Below are positions 8,701-18,578 of a stretch of DNA of 64,000 nucleotides, one piece after another. The translations under genes were made by a program, and so were the position numbers. The notes under the pieces were generated by a model that saw only the letters and a list, made by a program, of their open reading frames with translations, was not told where the DNA came from and made no database searches. Within the stretch, counting starts at the first letter, position 1; each line of letters starts with the position of its first letter. This stretch comes from SCGC-AAA076-P13 sp964276145 (GTDB lineage: Bacteria; Pseudomonadota; Gammaproteobacteria; Magnimaribacterales; D2472), in the NCBI GenBank assembly GCA_964276145.1, contig CAXYDN010000007.1:124001-188000 (forward strand), given 5' to 3'.

Positions 8701-9486
8701 ATGAATAATTTATTTGATATAGCTTGTAACTTTTCGAGTGATCGCTTTGAAAAGGATTTAAATGAAGTTATTAAAAGAGCTAAAGATAATAACGTAACAA
8801 AATTTTTATTAGTATCTGCTTCGCTAAAAGATTCAGAAAAAGTTAACAATATATATCAAGATAATAAAGATTCATGCTTTTTGACTATTGGCGCTCACCC
8901 TCATCATGCAAATGAATTTAATTCATCATCTTCTGCAGAGATGAAGCGGCTTATAGAAAAATATAAACCTCATAGCGTTGGAGAGACTGGATTAGATTTT
9001 TTCAGAAATATATCATCTTACGAGGAACAAGTATTTGCATTTGAAAAACAAATTCAAATAGCAATAGAAACTAACCTTCCTTTATTTCTTCATCAAAGAG
9101 ATGCTCATGATGATTTTTTGAAAATTATTTCAAAATATAAAAATGATATTTCAAAAGCTGTAGTGCATTGTTTTACTGGCACACAAGAGGAGCTAGATGA
9201 CTATTTAGAGTTAGGATTTCATATTGGCCTTACTGGATGGATTTGTGATGAAAGAAGAAACGTTGATCTTAGGAAATCATTAAAAAATATACCGTTAGAT
9301 AAGTTAATGATTGAAACGGATTGCCCTTATCTTATTCCAAGGAACTTAAATAATAAGCCAAAAAACAATAGGAATGAGCCTGCCTATCTTCCTCATATAG
9401 CAAATGAGATTGCATCATTGGTAAATCTTGATAATGATGAGCTGATTGATATAACTTATAAAAATAGTATTAACTTTTTTAGCTAA
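8701..9486 (+). CDS. tatD: TatD family metal-dependent deoxyribonuclease
   Basis: A 261-residue TIM-barrel hydrolase colinear with E. coli TatD. Metal-binding positions are present: GAHPH (64-68), Glu95 in GETGLD, His131 in LHQRDAHDDF, His156 in VVHCFTGT, and Asp207 in MIETDCPYL. The LTGWICDERR segment is diagnostic of TatD rather than YcfH. TatD is a 3'-5' exonuclease connected with DNA repair and degradation. There is no tat operon beside it. Its 3' end overlaps the convergent racemase gene by 8 nt. Confidence 0.95.
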   Translation: MNNLFDIACNFSSDRFEKDLNEVIKRAKDNNVTKFLLVSASLKDSEKVNNIYQDNKDSCFLTIGAHPHHANEFNSSSSAEMKRLIEKYKPHSVGETGLDFFRNISSYEEQVFAFEKQIQIAIETNLPLFLHQRDAHDDFLKIISKYKNDISKAVVHCFTGTQEELDDYLELGFHIGLTGWICDERRNVDLRKSLKNIPLDKLMIETDCPYLIPRNLNNKPKNNRNEPAYLPHIANEIASLVNLDNDELIDITYKNSINFFS

Positions 9487-10582
9487 AAGCTTCTTTATCT
9501 AAATTAAATTCATCACAGATATTATCTATATCTGATCCAATTTTTTTAGCATTATGCTTAATAGAAAGCGTATCATTTGAAAATCTTGGTGAAGGTGCTG
9601 GTTGGTTAAATCCTTCTAGATTTACAAAAGACCCCCTAGATATATTATGTTCATGTCTTTGCGCCTCATCCATATTTAATACTGGTGTAACGCAACCATC
9701 TGTGTCTGAAAAGATTTCAACCCAATAGTTTCTTGGTTGAGATTTAATTTTAGTAGCAATAATTTCTTTTAATTCTTTCCACATAGATTGATCCATTTGG
9801 TTCTTAAACCTTGGGTCATTTAACTCTAATTTCTCTAATAAAATATTATAAAATTGAGGCTCGATTGAGCCAACAGCAATATATTTTTTATCTGAACATT
9901 GATATGTATCGTAAAAATGCGCAGCTCCATCTAAGAAATTTGATTTTCTTTCATCTTTCCATATGCCCATTTCCTTAAGTGAATAAAAGAAACTCATTAA
10001 AGAGAGGCTTCCATCTATCATTGCTGAATCGATTACTTGTCCTTTGCCTGTTTTAGAGGAGCTAATGACTCCTGCCAAGATACCCATTGCTAACATCATT
10101 CCACCGCCACCATAGTCACCAACAAGATTAAGAGGTATTGATGGGTTTGAGTTTTGATCGCCAATTGCATTTAATGCACCTGAAAGACTAATATAATTGA
10201 TATCATGGCCTGCTTGGCTGGACATAGGGCCCTCTTGCCCCCAACCTGTCATCCTTCCATAGACTAAAGATTTATTTAACTTTAAGCATTCTTCAGGGCT
10301 CAAACCTAATTTTTCCATTACACCAGGTCTAAAACCTTCAAAAAGAACATCTACTTCTTGAATTAATTTTTTAATCTCTTTGATTGCTTTGGGATTCTTC
10401 AGATCTGCAACAATAGTTCTTTTTGATCTATTGTGAATATCGAATTTATTATGGGTCCCTTTTTCGTTAACCCTGCTCAATCTAATAACATCAGCGCCAA
10501 GATCAGCTAATAACATTCCACAATATGGACCGGGACCAATACCTGAAAATTCTAAGACTTTAATGCCATTTAATGGACCCAT
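9479..10582 (-). CDS. CaiB/BaiF family, alpha-methylacyl-CoA racemase-like
   Basis: A 367-residue class III CoA-transferase-fold protein. Conserved elements include GPGPYCGMLLADLGADVIRL near the N terminus, the GFRPGVMEKLG segment, His126 in AGHDINY and Asp156 in VGDYGGG, matching the catalytic pair of mycobacterial methylacyl-CoA racemase. It probably epimerises 2-methylacyl-CoA thioesters so that branched chains or sterol side chains can enter beta-oxidation. It follows the RND exporter gene after 9 bp, probably in one transcript. Confidence 0.92.
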   Translation of the reverse strand: MGPLNGIKVLEFSGIGPGPYCGMLLADLGADVIRLSRVNEKGTHNKFDIHNRSKRTIVADLKNPKAIKEIKKLIQEVDVLFEGFRPGVMEKLGLSPEECLKLNKSLVYGRMTGWGQEGPMSSQAGHDINYISLSGALNAIGDQNSNPSIPLNLVGDYGGGGMMLAMGILAGVISSSKTGKGQVIDSAMIDGSLSLMSFFYSLKEMGIWKDERKSNFLDGAAHFYDTYQCSDKKYIAVGSIEPQFYNILLEKLELNDPRFKNQMDQSMWKELKEIIATKIKSQPRNYWVEIFSDTDGCVTPVLNMDEAQRHEHNISRGSFVNLEGFNQPAPSPRFSNDTLSIKHNAKKIGSDIDNICDEFNLDKEAFS

Positions 10583-10591
10583 ACTTATATG

Positions 10592-13063
10592 TTATTGGAA
10601 AACTCTAAATTTAACTAATAAATTTGGTAAAAGGGACAATGAGGAAATAAAAGCTACCAACATTGCTAGAGCTGTAAAGATTCCAAACAATTGTGTTGGA
10701 AAGAAATTTGATAAAGATAAAATCGAGAAACCAGTTGCTATGGTTGCTGCAGTATAAAAAATTGCCCTTCCTGTTGTTGTGTGAGCATTTAATAAAGCTT
10801 GTTCTGGTGACTGTGTTGCCTTGATCTCTTTTTTATAGCGATATATATAGTGAATTGTATTATCTACTGCCATACCAACACTAATAGCAGCAACAGTTAT
10901 TGTCATTATATCTAATGGTATCTTTAACAAACCTAAGATACCAACAACAGAAGATGCAACAAATATATTGGGTATTAATCCTATCACCATAATTTTGAAA
11001 GATTTAAAAATTAAAAGAAGCATTAAAGCGATAACACTAAAAACTAATGTGAGTGATCCTATCTGAGACTTAAACAAAGACTGCAACATATTGTTATATA
11101 GAACAGCCAAACCAGTCATTTCATATCTGTCTTCAGAGAGATTGAATTTTGTTTGGAGGTCATAATTAATTTTATCTAGTAATTCTTTTCGATTTAAATT
11201 ATCAGCTGACTCATTAACCCTTGTAGAAATTCTTACAATAGAGTCATCTTTATTAATATAAGCATATAAAAGAGTTTCTCTTATATCTTCTGGCAATACT
11301 GAGCGCAATAAGGCTAACTCAAGATCATTTAAATCTTCACCATCATTAATCATCCTTGCTAACTTAATACCACTTGAAACGCTTAAGACTTTTCCAATCT
11401 CAGGCAAAGAATCAAGATAATCGTGAATTGATTCTAATTCTGCCAAGGAATAGACATTCCACCAATAGCCAGATGCATTACTGTTATCGTCATCAAATAA
11501 GCTATCATCAAAAAAATCATCATCGATTAAATCATCCGATAATTCTTCAAAAGGCTCTCTAATGATAATGTCTAATGTTGCTGTTCCTCCAAGATTTTTA
11601 TCTATTTCCAGCATGCCTTGGTGTATTTCGGTTTCTTCATCAAAGTAGTCAATAAATCTATTCTCAACAATTAATTTTGTTGTACCAAAAATTAAAATAC
11701 AAAAAGTAAACGTAAAAATTAAATAAATAGCAAGTGAATTATTTTTTGCTACTAATAAAATCTTATTAGTAATCTTATGCAATGAGAGATAGTCTCTGCT
11801 CTTAGATTCTTTAATTAAAGAAATGGCACTCGGCAAAAAAGAAAAAGTAAAGATAAATGCAATTGAAATTCCAAATGCCATCATTTTTCCAAATTCAATA
11901 ACAGGTTTTAGGTCGCCAAGTAGTAATGATAAGAATGCAACAGCAGTTGTTATGGCTGCAAAAAAGCATGGTAAAAACATTTGGTTCACTGAGTCTATAA
12001 GAGAATCTTTATAATCTATAGATTCATTTTTTAGTTCATTAATCTTCACTAAAACATGAACAGTTAAAGATATTGTTAGGATAAGTAGTAAAGCAATAAA
12101 GTTTGAGGATACAACACTAATCTTCCAGTCCATAAAACCCAAGAAACCAGCAGTAACAAAAGTTGTAAAAAAAGCATTAAGAATTGGAAGAAGAACAAAC
12201 CATATATTTCCAAAGAATAAATAAAGCATAATTGCAAAAACTAAAGCAACAGCAGAGCCAAAAATAACTAGATCAGATCTTATGTAATCCATCATATCTG
12301 AAGTAATCATAGCTGGACCACCAAGATATAAAGTAGCATCACTCTTATAAAGATCTAAAATGTTTCTTATTTCTTTAACAAGATTTGAATTAAAAGTAGA
12401 TTCATCATCATTTAAGTCCCCGACTCTTGCATTAATTGATTGAAGCTCTTTTAACAAAGATTGTCTAATTTCATTTGTAATAGGTTCTTTTGAGTCTAAA
12501 GTCTCGAGTATCTCATATCGTTTATTTATAAGAAGGTCATACTCATCATTACCTCTAAGCACTACCTGCATTGCAGTTATGCTTCCATCAGCACTAATAA
12601 TTAAATCTTTATATATTGGATTATTAATAATTTCATCTTTAGCAAGTTTTAAATTAATGCCTTCTGTAGTGAGATCTTTTAGGTTATCTGAAACCTCTGT
12701 AAGACTAACCTTTGGTTGGAAAAAAATAGGCGCATCAAGTAATGATAAAACAGAGTCAACACCATCAATATCAGATAATTTGTTTTCAATCTCTTGAAGA
12801 TTTGATAGCGATTTCTTTGAAAACAATTCTGAATTAGGTTCATAGGTAACTATAAGAAAGCTTGAATCACCAAATTCTTCTTCATTTTCTCTATATTTTT
12901 TTAATGCGGCGTCTCCTTCTAAAACTAATGCATCAGATGAAGCATCTAATTTAAAGTTAGTTATGCCTTGAAACGCAAGACAGATAATAAAAAAAACTAA
13001 AGAAAGAACAAAAAGCGGATTCCGTATTACAAAATTTGAATATTTGTAGATTAACTCTTTCAT
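10592..13063 (-). CDS. RND/MMPL family exporter
   Basis: An 823-residue inner-membrane protein with the duplicated MMPL architecture: TM1 near the N terminus (about 15-33), a large periplasmic loop with the GVDSVLSL motif, five helices (about 265-410), TM7 (about 440), a second periplasmic loop, and five helices at the C terminus. The second loop carries a very acidic insert (DDDFFDDSLFDDD). Such proteins move hydrophobic compounds such as hopanoids or lipids. It is encoded directly after the BolA gene (1-bp gap) and before the racemase gene, so a lipid role is plausible but unproven. Confidence 0.9.
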   Translation of the reverse strand: MKELIYKYSNFVIRNPLFVLSLVFFIICLAFQGITNFKLDASSDALVLEGDAALKKYRENEEEFGDSSFLIVTYEPNSELFSKKSLSNLQEIENKLSDIDGVDSVLSLLDAPIFFQPKVSLTEVSDNLKDLTTEGINLKLAKDEIINNPIYKDLIISADGSITAMQVVLRGNDEYDLLINKRYEILETLDSKEPITNEIRQSLLKELQSINARVGDLNDDESTFNSNLVKEIRNILDLYKSDATLYLGGPAMITSDMMDYIRSDLVIFGSAVALVFAIMLYLFFGNIWFVLLPILNAFFTTFVTAGFLGFMDWKISVVSSNFIALLLILTISLTVHVLVKINELKNESIDYKDSLIDSVNQMFLPCFFAAITTAVAFLSLLLGDLKPVIEFGKMMAFGISIAFIFTFSFLPSAISLIKESKSRDYLSLHKITNKILLVAKNNSLAIYLIFTFTFCILIFGTTKLIVENRFIDYFDEETEIHQGMLEIDKNLGGTATLDIIIREPFEELSDDLIDDDFFDDSLFDDDNSNASGYWWNVYSLAELESIHDYLDSLPEIGKVLSVSSGIKLARMINDGEDLNDLELALLRSVLPEDIRETLLYAYINKDDSIVRISTRVNESADNLNRKELLDKINYDLQTKFNLSEDRYEMTGLAVLYNNMLQSLFKSQIGSLTLVFSVIALMLLLIFKSFKIMVIGLIPNIFVASSVVGILGLLKIPLDIMTITVAAISVGMAVDNTIHYIYRYKKEIKATQSPEQALLNAHTTTGRAIFYTAATIATGFSILSLSNFFPTQLFGIFTALAMLVAFISSLSLLPNLLVKFRVFQ

Positions 13064-13064
13064 A

Positions 13065-13373
13065 CTATTTATTTGCGCACTCTGGAGAATCTAATATGAT
13101 TGGATTTAATTTAAACTCTTCTTCATTAAATGCATGAATAGATAAGGCATGAATTTTATTCATTAAATTATCTAGAGTTTTATAAATTAATTTATGTCTT
13201 TTGATGATTGATAAGTTATTAAAATCATTAGTTACGACAACAATTTTAAAATGGCTTTCTGATCCTTTAGGCACATTATGCATAAAACTCTCGTTAATAA
13301 TTTTAAGAGACGAAAGATTCATGGAGGTGGAAAGAGTATTTATTATTTGAGATTCAATTGGGCCAGTGCTCAT
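13065..13373 (-). CDS. BolA/IbaG family protein
   Basis: A 102-residue BolA-fold protein with the conserved FHMN-like region (SHFKIVVVTNDF), the RHKLIYKTL helix, and the IHALSIHAFNEEE strand. BolA proteins pair with monothiol glutaredoxins and take part in iron-sulfur cluster handling and stress responses. The gene leads a three-gene minus-strand series with the RND exporter and racemase. Confidence 0.9.
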   Translation of the reverse strand: MSTGPIESQIINTLSTSMNLSSLKIINESFMHNVPKGSESHFKIVVVTNDFNNLSIIKRHKLIYKTLDNLMNKIHALSIHAFNEEEFKLNPIILDSPECANK

Positions 13374-13419
13374 ATTAGAGCATTATAAATGAATATATCT
13401 TATAAAATAATTTTTTTAC

Positions 13420-13878
13420 TTATGGGTAATCTCTTTTGAGTAATTTATTGTAAAAAAGAGCAAAAAGTATAATAAATATTGCTCCCAGAGCAACAGGCAT
13501 CAATACAAAAGATAAGCTTTTACCTCCAAGAATTGCAATAATAGGATTTGCGCCTGCTGGTGGATGAATTGCATTAAATGATGCCATTACAAACACGGAC
13601 AAGCCAACAGCAATTCCAAGGGATATCGCAGAAGCGCCCATTAATGAAAAAATAATAACACCACTTAGAGCAGACAATGTGTGTCCAAGGAATATATTCC
13701 TGGGTTCAGCTAAAGGGCTATTATGAACTGCCATAACCAAAACCATTGTTGCACCAAAAGGAGGTATCAACCAGATCTCTCCATAATCTGAAAAATGCAA
13801 ATAAGAAAGCATGCTTATACATATGCATGCCCCCAATGCTGAAAGAAAATTGTTGAGCAGTATTTTTTTATCAAACAT
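13420..13878 (-). CDS. HPP family membrane protein
   Basis: A 152-residue membrane protein with four hydrophobic helices and the family-defining HPPAGANP motif at about residue 106, plus IPPFGATMVL near residue 37. HPP proteins are small inner-membrane proteins, some implicated in nitrite transport. There is no CBS domain. It is a stand-alone gene on the minus strand. Confidence 0.9.
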   Translation of the reverse strand: MFDKKILLNNFLSALGACICISMLSYLHFSDYGEIWLIPPFGATMVLVMAVHNSPLAEPRNIFLGHTLSALSGVIIFSLMGASAISLGIAVGLSVFVMASFNAIHPPAGANPIIAILGGKSLSFVLMPVALGAIFIILFALFYNKLLKRDYP

Positions 13879-13926
13879 CTATTAACATTAACTCATTTTA
13901 TATTTTTTAGAAATACGTAATCATGA

Positions 13927-14109
13927 TCAGCCGTCGAGTGGAAGTTGATCAATATTTTCAATTAATAAAGCAATTTCCTCCCACTTTGCCCACTCAATTG
14001 AATTAAGAGAAGCAGCAAACTCTGCTGCTCTTAACATAGCAATTGTTTGAGCTTCATCACCATATTGTGAAATTAAGGCGATAGCTATTTTTCTAAGATC
14101 TTCTTTCAA
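13927..14109 (-). CDS. small hypothetical protein
   Basis: A 60-residue, mainly alpha-helical, acidic cytoplasmic protein (YGDEAQTIAMLRAAEFAASL in the middle, ending PLDG). A GAAAG ribosome-site-like sequence lies just upstream. Codon use matches the neighbours. The family is not recognised and no role can be given. Confidence 0.55.
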   Translation of the reverse strand: MKEDLRKIAIALISQYGDEAQTIAMLRAAEFAASLNSIEWAKWEEIALLIENIDQLPLDG

Positions 14110-14219
14110 CTTTAAAAATGAGTTTTTTATAATGTTATAAAACTGTATCCCATGTAAAATCCTTTGTATAGTTAAGAAGAATTAATGAGCAAGCTGAGGT
14201 ATAAGTAAATTAAATTTTT

Positions 14220-15200
14220 ATGAATATTTTGTGGATAAGTGATGGAAAGAAAGGCCATGAAAAACAAGTTGGGATACTATTAAATGAGATATCTAAAACA
14301 GAAAATATTGTCATTAAGAAAGAAATACTTTTGGTTAGCAAACTCTCACAATTAACAGAATTAGTAACATACTCAATCTCACTATTATTTGGAAACTTAT
14401 TTTTGAATGGAAATAAGTTTTCTGCCTATAAAGATAATCAAATTGATATTGTTATAGGCGCTGGTAGTAGCATTCATGTAAGAATGTTATTGATTAAAAA
14501 TTATTTATTGAATTCAGGTATCTCTGTAAAAGCTATAAGCATTCTCACCCCAAATTTATATAAAAATCAATTCGATATAATATGCGCGCCTTCCCACGAT
14601 ATAAAAAAACTATCAAGAGCTCATAAAGTTATGTATTTTGAAGGCTCTTTGGCTAGAGTTTCTACAAGTGAAGTGGATGAAGATATTGGCTTTATTGGAA
14701 TTGGTGGAATAAACAAACACTATATATTTGACCAAGATGCAATCATGATTCAGATTGAATTCTTGCTAGCCTTATATCCTCAAAAAAGATGGTTTTTATT
14801 TACAACTAGAAGAACCCCAAATGAGATGAGTAAAAAAGTTAATAGTCTTGCCTTAGAAAATAAAAATTTAATTATTTCAGATGATAATTACGATGAGATT
14901 ATAGAAAAAGCATCTATAAAAGCTGTAACTCAAGATAGTGTGAATATGATCTATGAAAGCCTATCAACAAAAGGTCAGACATTATTATTTAACATGAAGT
15001 ACATCAAAATTAATAAAATTGTTAATCAGATAAACCTTCTTTTAAGTAATAAACAAGTAGGCTATATTGAAAATACTCAAATGGTAGACGATTTAAATAA
15101 AATAAAAATAATTTCACAAAATTTACATCATGATGTCTTTGCAGAAGTTGAAAAAGTTGCCTTTAAGTTAATTCAAGAGTTTAAAACTAAAAATTTATGA
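14220..15200 (+). CDS. ELM1-like (DUF1022) glycosyltransferase-fold protein
   Basis: A 326-residue protein that begins MNILWISDGKKGHEKQ, the typical start of the ELM1/GtrOC-like family; the SDGKKGHE segment and VTQDSVNMIYES near residue 240 are characteristic. Bacterial members are linked with envelope glycan synthesis, although the eukaryotic name comes from mitochondrial fission. It overlaps the following GT4 gene by 4 nt (ATGA), supporting a joint glycan function. Confidence 0.85.
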   Translation: MNILWISDGKKGHEKQVGILLNEISKTENIVIKKEILLVSKLSQLTELVTYSISLLFGNLFLNGNKFSAYKDNQIDIVIGAGSSIHVRMLLIKNYLLNSGISVKAISILTPNLYKNQFDIICAPSHDIKKLSRAHKVMYFEGSLARVSTSEVDEDIGFIGIGGINKHYIFDQDAIMIQIEFLLALYPQKRWFLFTTRRTPNEMSKKVNSLALENKNLIISDDNYDEIIEKASIKAVTQDSVNMIYESLSTKGQTLLFNMKYIKINKIVNQINLLLSNKQVGYIENTQMVDDLNKIKIISQNLHHDVFAEVEKVAFKLIQEFKTKNL

Positions 15201-16174
15201 AGATAGTTCATCTAGTTTTAAGTAATGTATATGCTGGTATTGAACAGCATGTAAATGAATTAACTTTAAATTTAGAGCAAGAATCAGATGTTAATGTGAG
15301 CATAGTATGTAATAAAGAAATAGCATCAAAATTTGAAACTAGTAATATTATTGTTATTAACAATTTTAGCAGGCGCTCTCCTGTAGGTTTAATTAAGCTT
15401 TTGATAAAACTCTATAAAATTAAACCGGATATCATCCATACTCATGGCTCAAAAACAACATCAATTATAAATCTTCTTAAAAAATTTCTCAGTTTAGAGC
15501 ATGTTGCTACCGCTCATGGTATAAAAAATAAAACATCAGTTTACAAGAAAGCTACAAGATTGATTGCGGTGAGCCAAATAGCAAAAGAATCTATAAATGC
15601 TCCATCTGTTGTTATTAATAATTGGTATCCACCTATAGTTCACGGTAAGAAATCTTTAAATAATGACTACGTTCTTGCAGTAGGTAGATTGGAAAAAGTA
15701 AAAGGTTTTGATTTATTAATTCAATCTTGGATAAATATTGAAGATAATCTAATTATAATTGGCTCAGGCAAAGAATATAATTCATTAATAAATTTGATAT
15801 CTCATTATAAGTTAGAAGCAAAAATTCAAATCATCAGTGAAATATCTCAAGAAGACTTAACAGATTATTATAAAAATGCTTCTATGCTTGTAATTTCTTC
15901 TAGAAGTGAGGGTGGGCCTAGAGTAGCGCTAGAAGCTCTTTATCAACAAATACCTGTTATATCGACAAATGTTGGTCATATGCCTGAAATTTTACCTATT
16001 GAGCTATTAGCAGAACCTGATAACTTAGATTCTTTAAGATCTTTGATTGAAACTTATGTTGGTAATAAAAATTACTCTCAAGATTCAATTTATGAATATG
16101 TCAAACAAGAGTTCTCAGGAATTTCGCAGTCGAAAAAAATACTAAATATATATAGAGAGCTATTCGTATCTTAG
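15197..16174 (+). CDS. glycosyltransferase family 4
   Basis: A 325-residue GT-B glycosyltransferase. The N-terminal domain starts KIVHLVLSNVYAGIEQHVNE. The C-terminal nucleotide-sugar domain has VGRLEKVKGFDLLI (about 170) and the E-x7-E motif in SEGGPRVALEAL. It retains the GT4 pattern and probably adds a sugar to lipopolysaccharide core or another cell-surface glycan. It is translationally coupled with the ELM1-like gene and converges with the MacB-like gene (15-nt overlap). Confidence 0.9.
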   Translation: MKIVHLVLSNVYAGIEQHVNELTLNLEQESDVNVSIVCNKEIASKFETSNIIVINNFSRRSPVGLIKLLIKLYKIKPDIIHTHGSKTTSIINLLKKFLSLEHVATAHGIKNKTSVYKKATRLIAVSQIAKESINAPSVVINNWYPPIVHGKKSLNNDYVLAVGRLEKVKGFDLLIQSWINIEDNLIIIGSGKEYNSLINLISHYKLEAKIQIISEISQEDLTDYYKNASMLVISSRSEGGPRVALEALYQQIPVISTNVGHMPEILPIELLAEPDNLDSLRSLIETYVGNKNYSQDSIYEYVKQEFSGISQSKKILNIYRELFVS

Positions 16175-17368
16175 AGAAATAGCAGGGTCAAGCTTGGCTG
16201 CTTTCCTTGCTGGCCAAATACCAAAAAACAAACCAACCATAGCAGAGAAAGTTATGGATCCGATGATAGCACTAAATGGCATTGCAAATGGCCAATCATT
16301 AAACGAGGCAAAGAGATATAAAATACTAGTACCTAAAAATACTCCGATACAACCTCCAATAACACAGAGTAAAATTGCTTCAACAATGAATTGCAACATA
16401 ATAGCTTTATGAGTAGCACCCAATGCCTTTCTTAAACCTATTTCTCTTGTTCTTTCAGTTACCGAGACTAGCATTATATTCATTACTCCAATCCCGCCAA
16501 CTATTAGGCTAATTCCTGCAATACCTGCTATCAAAGCTGTAAAAATACCTGTTGCTTGTCTTCTAAGATCAGAAAACTGACTATAATCGCTTATTCTAAA
16601 ATCATTAGCGTCCCCTGGACCTATATCATGTTGAGCTCTAAGTATTCTTTCAATGGTCATCATGACCTCATCAACATTAGCGTCTTTTGAAATTCCAACA
16701 TTCAATGAATCTAAGTTCTCAGTTCCAAAAAGTCTTTGAGATCCAGTTAGTAATGGTATATACAGTTCATCATCAGGGTTTTGCCATCCAGTACTACCCT
16801 CTTCCTTTAGAATTCCAATAACTTTATAGGAAGTTCCAGCTATTAGTATTTCACTGTTCAGTATTCTTTGAGCTGAGGTTTGAAGTTCTTTAGGAACAGC
16901 TGAGCCTATAACAACAACTCTTTTTCTTCCCAAGTTTTCTTCTTCAGAAAATATTTTTCCATACTCAATATCATAACCACTAACTTTAAAATGAATTGGT
17001 AAATTAGCTCTTACTCTTTCATTAATATTTGCATTATTAAATTTTATTTGTTTATTTCTTGTGATGTATGGAGATATCATCCAATCATGTTCTTGATTTT
17101 TAGCTAAAGCATAGGCATCTTTAATATCTAGAGGTATCAATCCCTTGGTAACAGCTCCTCTTCTATTCTGGCCAGGGCTAACATAGAGAGTTCTTGGTCC
17201 AAAATCATCTATTTCTGCTTCTAATGCCTTGTTGGCACTGGACCCAATGCCAATAACAGCAATTACAGCTGCAGTTCCAATAATAATTGCTAGAGTAGTC
17301 AAAAACGATCTAACTATATTAGATCTAATTGATGAAGTTGCTGAAATTAAAGATTCTTTAAAAAGCAT
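16160..17368 (-). CDS. MacB-like ABC transporter permease (FtsX domain)
   Basis: A 402-residue protein: one N-terminal helix (about 20-40), a periplasmic MacB-type domain (about 45-265), then three helices forming the FtsX domain (about 275-390) with the RTREIGLRKALGA motif. Unlike E. coli MacB it lacks a fused ATPase; the ATPase is the separate gene at 18579-19256. With the adaptor at 17368-18564 it forms a tripartite efflux or lipoprotein-type mechanotransmission system. No TolC-like gene is in the window. Confidence 0.92.
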   Translation of the reverse strand: MLFKESLISATSSIRSNIVRSFLTTLAIIIGTAAVIAVIGIGSSANKALEAEIDDFGPRTLYVSPGQNRRGAVTKGLIPLDIKDAYALAKNQEHDWMISPYITRNKQIKFNNANINERVRANLPIHFKVSGYDIEYGKIFSEEENLGRKRVVVIGSAVPKELQTSAQRILNSEILIAGTSYKVIGILKEEGSTGWQNPDDELYIPLLTGSQRLFGTENLDSLNVGISKDANVDEVMMTIERILRAQHDIGPGDANDFRISDYSQFSDLRRQATGIFTALIAGIAGISLIVGGIGVMNIMLVSVTERTREIGLRKALGATHKAIMLQFIVEAILLCVIGGCIGVFLGTSILYLFASFNDWPFAMPFSAIIGSITFSAMVGLFFGIWPARKAAKLDPAISLRYE

Positions 17369-18564
17369 TATCCAAAACTAAATGAAGCTGAAACTCTTTC
17401 TTTGAATCTTTGTTGATAATCAAATAGGCTTTTACTTGGAAGAATAAATACAGTATCTTTTTGAGAAAGGCCTGTTAATACTTCAACATAGGATAAGTCT
17501 GAAACCCCAATCTTAACCCAGGTTAATTCAGGTCCTTTCTTTGAATCTTTAATGACTATAAATCTATTAAAATTTTCACCATCAACTTTTTCAGAAAGAA
17601 AGTTATCTATTGTCTCTTTTGATATATTTAAGATTGTGGCTGCGCTGTAGATGTCTTTTCTAGTCCTAAGAGACATTGTTGGCGTACTTAGAGTTACGTT
17701 CTTATTTAAAACCTCAATAACAACATCAGTATTCATACCTAAAAGTAAAAGATTTTCGTTATTATCTATGTCTATTAAAACAGGGAAGGTAGTAACATTT
17801 TGCTCAACTTTTGCTAAAGGCTCTATTTTTGAAACAGTTCCAAAAAATTCCTTATCTCGATACGCAGCAACCTTGATGGATACTATTTGGCCTATAGATA
17901 CTTTGCCAACATCAATTTCATCCACTAAAGCTCTCACCCTAACTTTTGAAAGGTCTGCCATAGTCATTAATATAGTTCCCCCACCCACAGCAGAGGTTGG
18001 TGATGAGATGACTTGCCCAACTTCCACAGGTCTAGAGATGATGGTTCCTTGAACAGGCGATCTAACGATAGTGTCATCTAATGCAATTTTTGCATTTTCA
18101 TATGATACCTCTGTTCTAACTACACTTGATTTTGCTTGAGCATAACTTTCCTGGATATCCTCATAGTCTTTATCTGAAATACTTCCATTATCATGAAGCT
18201 CTTTGCCACGATCATATTGAGATTTTGCATTTTCAAGCCTTACTCTTGAAGCTTCAAGATCTGATTTAGCTTGATCTAGTATATTTTTTGGAGTTCTTTG
18301 ATCAATTTGTCCTAAGATTGAACCTTTCTTAACTAAGTCACCAACCTCAGCTCCAAGAAGTAATATTTCTCCCGAAGCTTTCGATTTAATTTCAACAGAA
18401 GAAATAGCTTCAATGATTCCAGAAGCCTCTATAGATAACTCAAGTTTTTTTTGGTTAACGGATTCTTTTTTATAAAAAGTTGTTTGTTCATTAGCTTTAT
18501 TATCTGATCCGCAAGAGGATAAAACTAAAACTAGCAAAGTCACAGAAAGAAATTTTTTATTCAT
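17368..18564 (-). CDS. periplasmic adaptor, MacA/HlyD family lipoprotein
   Basis: An adaptor protein of about 398 residues: lipoprotein signal ending at lipobox LSSC (about residue 18), biotinyl-lipoyl-like domain halves (GEILLLGAEVGDLVKKGSIL and GTIISRPVEVGQVI) flanking an alpha-helical coiled coil (about 95-160), then beta-barrel and membrane-proximal domains. It links the MacB-like permease to an outer-membrane channel. The start at 18564 was preferred because MNKKFLS directly begins the signal peptide; an in-frame ATG at 18576 is the alternative. It abuts the permease gene. Confidence 0.9.
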   Translation of the reverse strand: MNKKFLSVTLLVLVLSSCGSDNKANEQTTFYKKESVNQKKLELSIEASGIIEAISSVEIKSKASGEILLLGAEVGDLVKKGSILGQIDQRTPKNILDQAKSDLEASRVRLENAKSQYDRGKELHDNGSISDKDYEDIQESYAQAKSSVVRTEVSYENAKIALDDTIVRSPVQGTIISRPVEVGQVISSPTSAVGGGTILMTMADLSKVRVRALVDEIDVGKVSIGQIVSIKVAAYRDKEFFGTVSKIEPLAKVEQNVTTFPVLIDIDNNENLLLLGMNTDVVIEVLNKNVTLSTPTMSLRTRKDIYSAATILNISKETIDNFLSEKVDGENFNRFIVIKDSKKGPELTWVKIGVSDLSYVEVLTGLSQKDTVFILPSKSLFDYQQRFKERVSASFSFG

Positions 18565-18578
18565 AATGGTTTCCATAT